A stretch of 64,000 nucleotides of DNA, from assembly GCA_910578835.1 (NCBI GenBank), contig CAJTSK010000011.1, forward strand, positions 1-64,000, read 5' to 3'. The number at the start of each line of letters is the position of its first letter. Position 1 is the stretch's first letter. Below are positions 25,754-32,536 of this stretch, in pieces. The DNA comes from an uncultured Muribaculum sp. Its GTDB lineage: Bacteria > Bacteroidota > Bacteroidia > Bacteroidales > Muribaculaceae. The position numbers were made by a program, and so were the translations under genes. Under the pieces are notes generated by a model. The model was not told the origin of the DNA. It was given only the letters and a program-made list of their open reading frames with translations, and ran no database searches.

Positions 25754-25999
25754 TCAAAAAGTTAGCAGTACTGATTGATGGTTAGTTAATGTTTTGGATG
25801 GATTATGGTTACGAATCATGAAGATTCCTGTCGGAAACATCGGCTTGTTCACCCTATCCGGGGGTATCACTGCGCTCAACCCGCCGGGGCGCATGGTGTT
25901 GCAGGCGCGGCATAGCAAGGCGTAAGGGTCGGCAGGTGCATTCTGCACCATGGCACTTCCAAGCACCGCCATAAATAGTATAAGGAGAGGCGTTTTCAT
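25754..25999 (-). pseudogene. Truncated secreted small protein run into repeat copy 3
   Basis: This 81-codon frame starts with a convincing signal peptide (MKTPLLILFMAVLGSAMVQNAPA) and a Cys pair (LLCRAC). From about codon 38 it reads into the right arm and interior of the truncated inverted-arm repeat, so the C-terminal half is repeat-derived. TATATTTG lies 21 bases upstream, with CTTG 20 bp before it, which supports a once-expressed gene. I read it as a gene whose 3' part was replaced or lost where the repeat lies; a short intact peptide cannot be excluded. Confidence 0.5.
25817..25882. repeat. Truncated inverted-arm element, copy 3
   Basis: The segment from CATGAAGATTCCTGTCGGAAA to the middle of the right arm (CCGGGGGTATCACTGCGCTC) matches the second half of copies 1 and 2 with several mismatches. 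The left arm and the outer end of the right arm are missing, so the 33-bp stem cannot form. Confidence 0.75.
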
Positions 26000-26315
26000 G
26001 ATGAGATGATTGGTTTTTCACAAATATATTGTTTTGGATATTAAATCGCAAGCTTTTGAGGAAAAACATTGGTGCTTTTATGCGACAGGTATTATCGGGC
26101 TTTATCTTGGAGGGGCATTGGACGAGATGCCTGCGTCGCAGATAATGGGGCACGCCGCGATGCGGGACAGATAGCATCTTGTCCAGTAGAGGAACGTTTC
26201 ATATGGCTCGTAGCGGTGAGAAGCGCACGTGTGTGCAGATATTTCGCGCCCTCACCATAGCAAAAAGACGGTCAATCTCGATGAGCCTTTTGACCGTCTT
26301 TTTGCTGAGTTGGTG
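26000..26315. other. Intergenic stretch with a promoter and a terminator
   Basis: It contains the promoter of the truncated small gene (-7 element TATATTTG read on the minus strand at 26028-26021) and, at 26259-26306, the terminator of the gene to the right. The GC-richer part in between (26060-26258) has only short broken frames and looks like degraded sequence; I recognise nothing in it. Confidence 0.45.
26259..26306 (-). terminator. Intrinsic terminator with a perfect 17-bp stem
   Basis: AGCAAAAAGACGGTCAA (26259-26275) and TTGACCGTCTTTTTGCT (26290-26306) are exact reverse complements with a 14-nt loop. The T-rich arm is on the downstream side in either direction. It lies 10 bases after the stop of the minus-strand gene. 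Confidence 0.85.
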
Positions 26316-26969
26316 TTATGATATGAATACCTTGCCTTTTTTCGGCTTGATTCTTCCTTTCTTATCGCGCTTCGGCTCGTCGTCGGTGGCGGGTTGCTCT
26401 TTCTTCACGGCAGGGCGGTCGTCGGCCTTGACCTTCGGGAGCTGCGGCACGACTACCGGTTTGCTCGGGTCATAGTCAAAGCGTTCACCCGAGGCATGAA
26501 GATTGCTCATGTCAATGATAAACGGTATGTAGTCGCTTTCGGCAAGAAATTCGCCTGTTTTTCCCGGGTCGGTGTAAATCGACACTTTTACGTATATGCG
26601 GTATTTGCGCTTGTTTTTCAGATGCAGCTCATCGGCCGGGATGAATATTTCCATGTCGTTGACCTCCATGCCGTTGGTCTTAGCCGTCATGTAAGATGAC
26701 GACGACACATAGTTGAGCGACGGCGACAGGCGGTAGCTGTCGTTGATGTCACGCAGCGCGCGACCGCCGGGGGTGGCATAGAATATCGCCTGACATTGCA
26801 CTATCTTGTCTTTTGCTCCGTCAAGGTCGAAGTCGGAGTGAATCATCAATCCTTTTTCGCCATTTTTATCTACGTTGGTCTCAATCCAGATGCGTTTAAA
26901 CTGTGCAGTGGCGGCGTTTATGGTGATTGTGGAGAGGAGGAGGGCGATTATTGTCAATAGATGTCTCAT
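26316..26969 (-). CDS. Exported protein of unknown function with basic tail
   Basis: This 217-residue protein starts at the ATG at 26969 (MRHLLTIIALLLSTITINA, a signal peptide). A longer upstream reading is poor in signal character and overlaps the preceding gene. The body (FKRIWIETNVDKNGEKGLMIHSDFDLDGAKDK...VQCQAIFYATPGGRAL) is reminiscent of small periplasmic or outer-membrane beta-sandwich domains seen in Bacteroidales. The C-terminal 45 residues are highly charged and rich in Lys and Pro (KKEQ, KRDKKGRIKPKKGK). It lies 38 bases downstream of the B3/B4-domain gene and is probably co-transcribed, then terminated by a strong hairpin. Function unknown. Confidence 0.75.
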   Translation of the reverse strand: MRHLLTIIALLLSTITINAATAQFKRIWIETNVDKNGEKGLMIHSDFDLDGAKDKIVQCQAIFYATPGGRALRDINDSYRLSPSLNYVSSSSYMTAKTNGMEVNDMEIFIPADELHLKNKRKYRIYVKVSIYTDPGKTGEFLAESDYIPFIIDMSNLHASGERFDYDPSKPVVVPQLPKVKADDRPAVKKEQPATDDEPKRDKKGRIKPKKGKVFIS

Positions 26970-27007
26970 TGTCTTATATATATATGTTTTTGATGTTGTA
27001 AAAATTG

Positions 27008-27676
27008 TCAGTTGACATGGTGATGAGTCACCTTGATGTTGCGTGCCGCGGCATGGCGTGTCAGCAGGTCGATGGCGAGAGCCTCGGTTTCGTGGGCAGG
27101 CATTTCCTCGCCATATATGTTGATACACATGAGCAGACGCGTGGTGTCAAGGTCAAGCTTGGTGCGCTCGTTGTCGCTGGTAGGCGTGCCTATGCCTCCG
27201 ATAGCATCGCGATACACCGGGAGGCAATGGATGTTCAGCTCTCCGCGTCCGATACCTTCAAACGGTTCACCCTCGCGCCCTACGCCGAGACATAGAGTGT
27301 CGCCCTCAATCTTGTCGGCGTCAAAGCCCCCGATAGAGTAGCCTGATGCAATCGACAACACATTGATGAGGTCGACAAGATTATTTATATAATACAGTCC
27401 CATGCCTTTGACTATGCGGCGGCACATAGCCTCACATGAGGGACGGTAACGGTTGGGCTCTTTTCCAAACGCTTTGTAGGCGCTCCTTGTAGCCGCTATG
27501 CCGGGTCGCTTGTTGATGTCGGGCAACTCGTAGCCGGCTGCAATTTTTGCAGCGAGCGATTCAAGTTCCGCTTTAAGCTCCGGGGTGGTGGGCGAATTTG
27601 TCACATCCGCCTCTATCATTATGACTTGAAGAGCGGAGGCGATGTCGGCAACTTTCGCCTCAAATTCTAAGTTCAT
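27008..27676 (-). CDS. B3/B4 domain protein (PheRS beta-like)
   Basis: This 222-residue stand-alone protein matches the B3/B4 domain of the phenylalanyl-tRNA synthetase beta chain: PDINKRPGIAATRSAYKAFGKEPNRYRPSCEAMCRRI, then LVDLINVLSIASGYSIGGFD and the C-terminal TRLLMCINIYGEE. In the synthetase this domain performs editing; stand-alone copies may hydrolyse mischarged tRNA or have other roles, which is not settled. The ATG at 27676 is chosen; a TTG two codons earlier is less likely. TACCTTTG, a perfect -7 element, lies 24 bases upstream on the minus strand (27707-27700). It is divergent from mtnN. Confidence 0.85.
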   Translation of the reverse strand: MNLEFEAKVADIASALQVIMIEADVTNSPTTPELKAELESLAAKIAAGYELPDINKRPGIAATRSAYKAFGKEPNRYRPSCEAMCRRIVKGMGLYYINNLVDLINVLSIASGYSIGGFDADKIEGDTLCLGVGREGEPFEGIGRGELNIHCLPVYRDAIGGIGTPTSDNERTKLDLDTTRLLMCINIYGEEMPAHETEALAIDLLTRHAAARNIKVTHHHVN

Positions 27677-27699
27677 AGGCAATTATAATTATTCGGTTG

Positions 27700-27707
27700 C
27701 AAAGGTA
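27700..27707 (-). promoter_or_regulatory. -7 element of the B3/B4-domain gene
   Basis: Read on the minus strand this is TACCTTTG, a perfect match to TAnnTTTG. The divergent mtnN gene has only a one-mismatch candidate (TAATTTAG, 27743-27750) about 24 bases before its ATG. Confidence 0.65.
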
Positions 27708-27774
27708 CGGTTTTTCCGATTGTGTACCATCTAAAAAATTCGTAATTTAGCACTCTCAATTCAACTTGTAAATA

Positions 27775-28455
27775 ATGAAAATAGGTATAATAGTGGCGAT
27801 GCAGAAGGAGCTTGAATTGCTCTTGCCGCTGGTCAATGATTATAAATCGCGTGAAGTCAACGATATAACCCTTTATGAAGGGCATATGGGCAGTCATCAG
27901 CTTACCATAATGCAGTGTGGTATCGGTAAGGTCAACGCCGCCATAGGCGCGATGACTCTTATTGACGCTGCCCATCCTGATCTTGTTATAAATTCAGGTG
28001 TTGCCGGAGGTACGGGCTATGGAGCCAGGATACTTGACGTGGTTGTAGGTGACCGTGTCGCCTATCATGATGTGTGGTGTGGTCCGTGTGGTGCGCCTCG
28101 CGGATGTGTGCAGGGTTTGCCTCAGTATTTCGAGGCTCCGTCGGCGGTTGTCGGTTCGGCGGTATTTGACCGTGACGGGGTAAAGCGCGGATTGATTGCG
28201 AGTGGCGACCAGTTTGTAGACAGCGTGGACGCTCTTGCCGCAATCAAGGCGATATATCCGGAAGTGATGGCGGTCGACATGGAGTCGGCGGCAATCGCGC
28301 AGGCATGCTATCTGAAGAGCGTCCCGTTTGTGAGCATCCGCGTAATCAGCGACACTCCGGGGGAAGCCGACAATGCCGCCCAGTATGCATCATTCTGGGA
28401 CGACGCGCCGCGTCACACCTTTGATGTGCTTGTCTCACTTCTTGAAACACTTTGA
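27775..28455 (+). CDS. mtnN: 5'-methylthioadenosine/S-adenosylhomocysteine nucleosidase
   Basis: This 226-residue cytosolic enzyme removes adenine from methylthioadenosine and S-adenosylhomocysteine. Family features are intact: Glu12 (MQKELELL) as in the E. coli enzyme, the INSGVAGG phosphorylase-type loop, VDMESAAIAQAC with the ribose-binding Met-Glu, and Asp193 in RVISDTPGEAD. The next gene, luxS, starts 6 bases after the stop, so the product S-ribosylhomocysteine is passed directly to LuxS. Length and motifs are standard. Confidence 0.95.
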   Translation: MKIGIIVAMQKELELLLPLVNDYKSREVNDITLYEGHMGSHQLTIMQCGIGKVNAAIGAMTLIDAAHPDLVINSGVAGGTGYGARILDVVVGDRVAYHDVWCGPCGAPRGCVQGLPQYFEAPSAVVGSAVFDRDGVKRGLIASGDQFVDSVDALAAIKAIYPEVMAVDMESAAIAQACYLKSVPFVSIRVISDTPGEADNAAQYASFWDDAPRHTFDVLVSLLETL

Positions 28456-28461
28456 CCTCAT

Positions 28462-28944
28462 ATGGAAAAGATTGCAAGTTTTACAGTCAACCATCTCACC
28501 CTGCAACGAGGCATATATGTGTCGCGCAAAGACACCACGCCCGGGGGTGACGTGATAACCACTTTCGACATACGCATGACCGAGCCTAACCGTCAGGAGG
28601 CACTTTCCGGCGAGGTATTGCACACGATTGAACATCTTGCCGCCACTTTTCTGCGCAATCATCCCGCATGGCGTGACAAGGTGGTCTACTGGGGTCCTAT
28701 GGGATGCAAGACGGGAAATTATCTTCTCCTGAGCGGTGACTACGAGAGCGCCGACATCGTGGAGCTGATGAAAGAGACGTTTCGCTTCATAGCCGGTTAT
28801 GAGGGGGAGATACCGGGGGCAACTCCGCGCGACTGCGGCAACTATAGTTACATGGATGCCGGCGGTGCGCGTCGCGAGGCTCAGCGCTATCTTGACGAGG
28901 TGCTTGAGTGCATCACTGCAGCCCAGCTTGTCTATCCGCAATAA
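28462..28944 (+). CDS. luxS: S-ribosylhomocysteine lyase LuxS
   Basis: This 160-residue iron- or zinc-dependent lyase cleaves S-ribosylhomocysteine to homocysteine and DPD, the precursor of autoinducer 2. The metal ligands are present: His54 and His58 in HTIEH and Cys125 in TPRDCGNYS. The catalytic Cys82 (PMGCKTG) and Glu57 are also present. It is second in an mtnN-luxS-AlbA run with gaps of 6 and 13 bases. Homocysteine can be returned to methionine by MetH, encoded 12 kb away. Whether AI-2 is used as a signal here cannot be told. Confidence 0.97.
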   Translation: MEKIASFTVNHLTLQRGIYVSRKDTTPGGDVITTFDIRMTEPNRQEALSGEVLHTIEHLAATFLRNHPAWRDKVVYWGPMGCKTGNYLLLSGDYESADIVELMKETFRFIAGYEGEIPGATPRDCGNYSYMDAGGARREAQRYLDEVLECITAAQLVYPQ

Positions 28945-28957
28945 ACCCTTGTGAGCG

Positions 28958-29617
28958 ATGAAGGATATACAACCCATAAAGGGGAAATATTATATTCATT
29001 CACTCATCATGGAGGGGGAGCATGAGCATCAAGACTTCAAGTTTGCCATAACCGATGCCGCCAAAATCGCCCATTCGATATCGGCGTTTGCCAACAATGA
29101 TGGCGGGCGGTTGCTTGTCGGGGTCAAGGATAACGGCAATATAGCCGGTGTGCGCAACGAGGAAGATATCTATGTCATCGAGCAGGCGGCGCAGATGTAC
29201 TGTCATCCGCCACAGGAAGTGAAGATTACGGCATTCAAGGTCGACAATGGTGCGGTAGTGCTTCGTGCCGATATCGTGAAGGCTGACCGTAGACCTGTCT
29301 ATTCGAAGGGGACCGACGGTACATGGCGTGCATATTATCGCGTCAAAGATGAAAATATTGTGGCTCATCCTGTCATGGTAAAGGCGTGGCGTCATGTCGC
29401 GGAGGCAGAGGATGGACTCGTGTTGTCGCTTTCCGATACCGAGTCGGCGCTTCTTGACTATCTTGATGAGTGGGGATGGACGACGGTTGAAGATTATATG
29501 ACCGGCGCACATATAAGCCGTGCGGCGGCTGAAGATATAATAGTGAAACTGTATGCAGTAGGGGTGATTGACTTCGCCTATACCGGCACAGAATTTAAGA
29601 TTGTGAGGGTGAAGTAA
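28958..29617 (+). CDS. AlbA_2/Schlafen-type ATP-binding domain protein
   Basis: This 219-residue protein has an N-terminal AlbA_2 domain (residues about 18-130) with E-HQDFKF, AKIAHSISAFANNDGGRLLVGVKDNGNIAGV and the YYRVKDENI segment. A C-terminal winged-helix-like region (residues about 150-219, LSDTESALLDYLDEWGWTTVEDY...SRAAAEDIIVKLYAVGVIDF) follows. Such proteins are commonly called putative DNA-binding transcriptional regulators, but their biochemistry is poorly known. It starts 13 bases after luxS, so it is probably co-transcribed with the methyl-cycle genes, a possible regulatory link that is only inferred. Confidence 0.85.
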   Translation: MKDIQPIKGKYYIHSLIMEGEHEHQDFKFAITDAAKIAHSISAFANNDGGRLLVGVKDNGNIAGVRNEEDIYVIEQAAQMYCHPPQEVKITAFKVDNGAVVLRADIVKADRRPVYSKGTDGTWRAYYRVKDENIVAHPVMVKAWRHVAEAEDGLVLSLSDTESALLDYLDEWGWTTVEDYMTGAHISRAAAEDIIVKLYAVGVIDFAYTGTEFKIVRVK

Positions 29618-29811
29618 TCACTTTTGATTATTAACGGGCTGAAATATCGTTCAGATTACTTGATTTTAGGTATGGGGAGACTTGCATGGTTGTCGTAACT
29701 TTGCATATGGATAATTATACGAATAAACGATAAAAGAAACTTACTCAATAATTACTGACAGTTATTAACCGAGTAGTCTATTTTATTCTTAAAGCTATTG
29801 TTTTATACAGC

Positions 29812-29852
29812 GTGTCTGACAGTCCGTGAGGACCGTCAGGCACGTATCTTTT
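29812..29852 (+). terminator. Hairpin with T tail
   Basis: GTGTCTGACAGTCC and GGACCGTCAGGCAC form a 14-bp stem (29812-29843 overall) with two G-U type pairs and a GTGA loop, followed by ATCTTTTTAT. It lies about 195 bases after the AlbA gene stop, so it may end either that transcript or a short independent one. Confidence 0.75.
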
Positions 29853-29936
29853 TATGATAATCGGTGATGTCTATAGGTTGTCGGCTAAGAATTTCTGGGC
29901 ATTCTAAGGCTGTTGTAATGCCATGTAATGTGTGAG

Positions 29937-29968
29937 TTTGGAAGTTACGATTATAATCCTTATTTTTG
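29937..29968 (+). promoter_or_regulatory. Promoter of the GH2 glycosidase gene
   Basis: TTTG (29937-29940) and TATTTTTG (29961-29968) are separated by exactly 20 bp, an excellent Bacteroidota -33/-7 pair, 34 bases before the ATG at 30003. Confidence 0.85.
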
Positions 29969-30002
29969 TATATACCAATCAATTAAAAAGAGGTAGCGGG
30001 TT

Positions 30003-31988
30003 ATGAAAAGATATTTGACGATATTGGCTGCTTTATTGTCAGTCATGAGTGGGTTTGCAATGGAAGTGATTGACCTTAATCATGGATGGCGTTTTAAAAA
30101 GGGTGTCGAGCTACGTACCATGAGCGATGGTGATGCTGTGGACCTGCCTCATACCTGGAATATTTCTGATGCAATGTTTGGCGGTGAATATTACCGGGGT
30201 GCGGCTGTTTATTCCCGCATGTTGGATGTACCGTATTCTGCTTCTGCCCGACGATATTTTCTGCGTATTAATGCAGCCCAGAGTGTCGCTGATATCTATA
30301 TCGACAATAAATGGATAGGACAACACCGAGGTGGTTACACCGCTTTTGTCGTAGAACTCACGCCCTATGTCACTAAAGGGAAAAGCCATAAGATAGATAT
30401 AAGGGTAAATAATTCCCAGGTGTCTGATACGGCACCGATAAGCGGCGACTTCAATATATTTGGTGGTCTGAACCGCGGAGTCGAATTGCTTGTTACCGGC
30501 GAGACATGTATAACTCCTGATTTCTATGGGTCGCCGGGTGTGTTTTTTGCACAGACGAGAGTCACTAAAGATGAGGCTATGCTTGACGTGACGGCATTGG
30601 TGTCATCTACAGCTGATAAGGCGGGTAGGCGTGAGATAATGGTAAATATGCTTGACGGTGACAGTGTTGTGGCTCATGGAAGGAGTGAGGTCGGCAGTGA
30701 TGGTGTGGCGCGGCTGTCACTTGCATTACATAACCCGCATCTTTGGGATGGTATCGACGATCCCTTTATATATAAAGGAGAAGTCGTTTTGCTTGAAAAT
30801 GGTATAAAGGCAGATACTCGCGCCATTGATGTCGGATTGCGCTTTTATCATGCCGATCCCGATTCCGGATTTTACCTGAATGGCAGACCTTATCGCCTTA
30901 ACGGCGCCAATCTGCATCAGGACAGGGCTGAGAGAGCATCGGCATATCGCGATAGTGATTTCGATGAAGATATAGAGCTGGCTCTTGAAATGGGGTGTAA
31001 CGCCTTAAGACTGGCACATTATCCACATTCTGAAAAGATGTATAGCCGCATGGATAAGCTCGGGCTTATTGCGTGGACAGAAATACCGTTTGTAAACGTG
31101 TTTATCTCAAATCCGGATTATGCCGAAAATCTCCGGCAACAGTTTAAAGAACTCATTTACCAGAACTATAACCATCCGTCGATATTGTCGTGGGGATTGT
31201 TTAATGAAGTCAATTCAGGCTGGATGGAACCTGTCGGGGAAATGGTTGCCGAGCTTGACTCATTGGCAAGAGAGCTTGATCCTACACGTAAGACGGTAGG
31301 TGCCAGCAATCAAAATGAGGCGTTTAACGGATATACCGACTATATCGCCTTTAATAAGTATTTCGGATGGTATGGCGACAATCCTGCTGATATGGCATCG
31401 TGGATAGATGAAGAGCATAAATCACACCCTGACCGGTCTATGGGAATAAGCGAATATGGAGCAGGGGCAAGTGTATATCAGCAATCCGACTCGCTTGTAC
31501 ATCCCGAACCATGGGGGCAGTGGCATCCGGAAAACTGGCAGACATATTATCATGTCGAAAACTGGAGGATATTGAAGAAGCGGGAGTATCTGTGGTGTAA
31601 CTTTATATGGTGTCTTGCCGATTTTTCTTCGGCAGGAAGAAAGGAAGGTGACACATTTGGACGAAATGACAAGGGGCTTGTTACATACGACCGATCAACA
31701 AAAAAAGATGCCTTCTATTTTTATAAAGCTAACTGGAATACAAAATTACCGGTGTTATATATTGCCGGCAGAAGAAATGTCGTGGTAGAGTCTCCGGTCA
31801 TGGACGTGATGGTTTTTGGCAATCGTGGCGAGGCTGAGCTTGAAGTGAATGGTCAATCATATGGAAAGGTCACTCCCGATGAGGTCAATACAATGATATG
31901 GCGCGATATACCATTGCGCAAGGGCGAAAATGAATTTGTGGTGACTGACTCGATTGGCAGTGACCGGTGTATCAAGATTTTGAAGTGA
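30003..31988 (+). CDS. Secreted glycoside hydrolase family 2 enzyme
   Basis: This 661-residue protein has a signal peptide (MKRYLTILAALLSVMSGFA), so it acts outside the cytoplasm. The GH2 layout is clear: an N-terminal jelly roll (DLNHGWRFKKG...DLPHTWN...YYRGAAVYSR), an immunoglobulin-like domain (about 180-280), and a TIM barrel with GANLHQDRAERASAYRDSDF. The acid/base is Glu402 in SWGLFNEVNSGW and the nucleophile is Glu484 in GISEYGAGA. The last 80 residues form a small beta domain like DUF4982. GH2 covers beta-galactosidases, beta-glucuronidases and beta-mannosidases; the substrate cannot be fixed from sequence, though the set of motifs is nearest to beta-galactosidase-like members. It has its own promoter and no adjacent SusC/SusD pair. 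Confidence 0.9.
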   Translation: MKRYLTILAALLSVMSGFAMEVIDLNHGWRFKKGVELRTMSDGDAVDLPHTWNISDAMFGGEYYRGAAVYSRMLDVPYSASARRYFLRINAAQSVADIYIDNKWIGQHRGGYTAFVVELTPYVTKGKSHKIDIRVNNSQVSDTAPISGDFNIFGGLNRGVELLVTGETCITPDFYGSPGVFFAQTRVTKDEAMLDVTALVSSTADKAGRREIMVNMLDGDSVVAHGRSEVGSDGVARLSLALHNPHLWDGIDDPFIYKGEVVLLENGIKADTRAIDVGLRFYHADPDSGFYLNGRPYRLNGANLHQDRAERASAYRDSDFDEDIELALEMGCNALRLAHYPHSEKMYSRMDKLGLIAWTEIPFVNVFISNPDYAENLRQQFKELIYQNYNHPSILSWGLFNEVNSGWMEPVGEMVAELDSLARELDPTRKTVGASNQNEAFNGYTDYIAFNKYFGWYGDNPADMASWIDEEHKSHPDRSMGISEYGAGASVYQQSDSLVHPEPWGQWHPENWQTYYHVENWRILKKREYLWCNFIWCLADFSSAGRKEGDTFGRNDKGLVTYDRSTKKDAFYFYKANWNTKLPVLYIAGRRNVVVESPVMDVMVFGNRGEAELEVNGQSYGKVTPDEVNTMIWRDIPLRKGENEFVVTDSIGSDRCIKILK

Positions 31989-32026
31989 CAATTGCATTCT
32001 GTCGTTTAAGAGCCTGTTTTCCTGAT

Positions 32027-32461
32027 TCATGCCTGGTCGCGGATAATGTCGATGTCAGGATTTATTTCGATTAATTCCGCTACAAGTTTGTCGATGTCTT
32101 TTGGCGCAATCTCCATAGGGTAGGTGCTTTTCAATATAGCGCGGTCGCTGAAACTGATGGCGAGACGGTATCGGGTTTTACCCGGTAGAGAGAATTGGCT
32201 TCTGATATAACGTATGCGGGTTATTTTGTTTATTGGATAGCGCGAGCCTTGAAAAAACATATATACTACAAGACTGTTACCGTTAATCGAGTACCCTTCT
32301 CCAAAGACACAGATATATTCAAGTATTATCATCAGGCTGAAATATACCAGGGATAAAGTCAGCTTGCCTCCGACTATGGTGGCAAATATGGTAATACCTA
32401 TAAGCAGTGGCGTTAAGATGGCATATAATCCGGGTTGCCGTCTATAAGTGATTTTCCTCAT
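32027..32461 (-). CDS. PH-like domain membrane protein
   Basis: This 144-residue protein has two hydrophobic segments at about residues 11-30 and 33-52, followed by a bacterial PH-like domain (YSINGNSLVVYMFFQGSRYPINKITRIRYIRSQF...YRLAISFSDRAILKSTYPMEIAPKDIDKLVAELIEINPDI). The last part, with a loop ending in a short helix and an acidic tail, matches the bPH pattern used by YdbS-like proteins. Function is unknown. It is transcribed from TATCTTTG at 32497-32490 on the minus strand, inside the promoter of the divergent gene, and converges with the GH2 gene. Confidence 0.7.
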   Translation of the reverse strand: MRKITYRRQPGLYAILTPLLIGITIFATIVGGKLTLSLVYFSLMIILEYICVFGEGYSINGNSLVVYMFFQGSRYPINKITRIRYIRSQFSLPGKTRYRLAISFSDRAILKSTYPMEIAPKDIDKLVAELIEINPDIDIIRDQA

Positions 32462-32478
32462 TTTATACTATTTGACTG

Positions 32479-32510
32479 TTTGCATTTCACAAAGATAACC
32501 ATTAATTTTG
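32479..32510. promoter_or_regulatory. Overlapping divergent promoters
   Basis: On the plus strand TTTG (32479-32482) and TAATTTTG (32503-32510) are 20 bp apart and serve the pectin-lyase-fold gene. On the minus strand TATCTTTG (32497-32490) serves the PH-domain gene. The two polymerase sites overlap, so they should compete. Confidence 0.75.
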
Positions 32511-32536
32511 AATGGAATATATAATTGACCTTAACC

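Larger units (their letters stand above)
29618..30002 (+). other. 385-bp intergenic region with possible short transcript
   Basis: A perfect -7 element (TAACTTTG, 29696-29703), an 8-codon ORF from 29707 (MDNYTNKR), and a hairpin with T tail at 29812-29852 could define a transcript of about 145 nt. A separate strong promoter for the glycosidase follows at 29937-29968. No conserved RNA family is recognised. Confidence 0.4.

Noticed and set aside
26060..26258. Possible small gene between the truncated repeat gene and the terminator
   Set aside because: All frames are short and broken by stops, and no start with a promoter or ribosome binding site was found.
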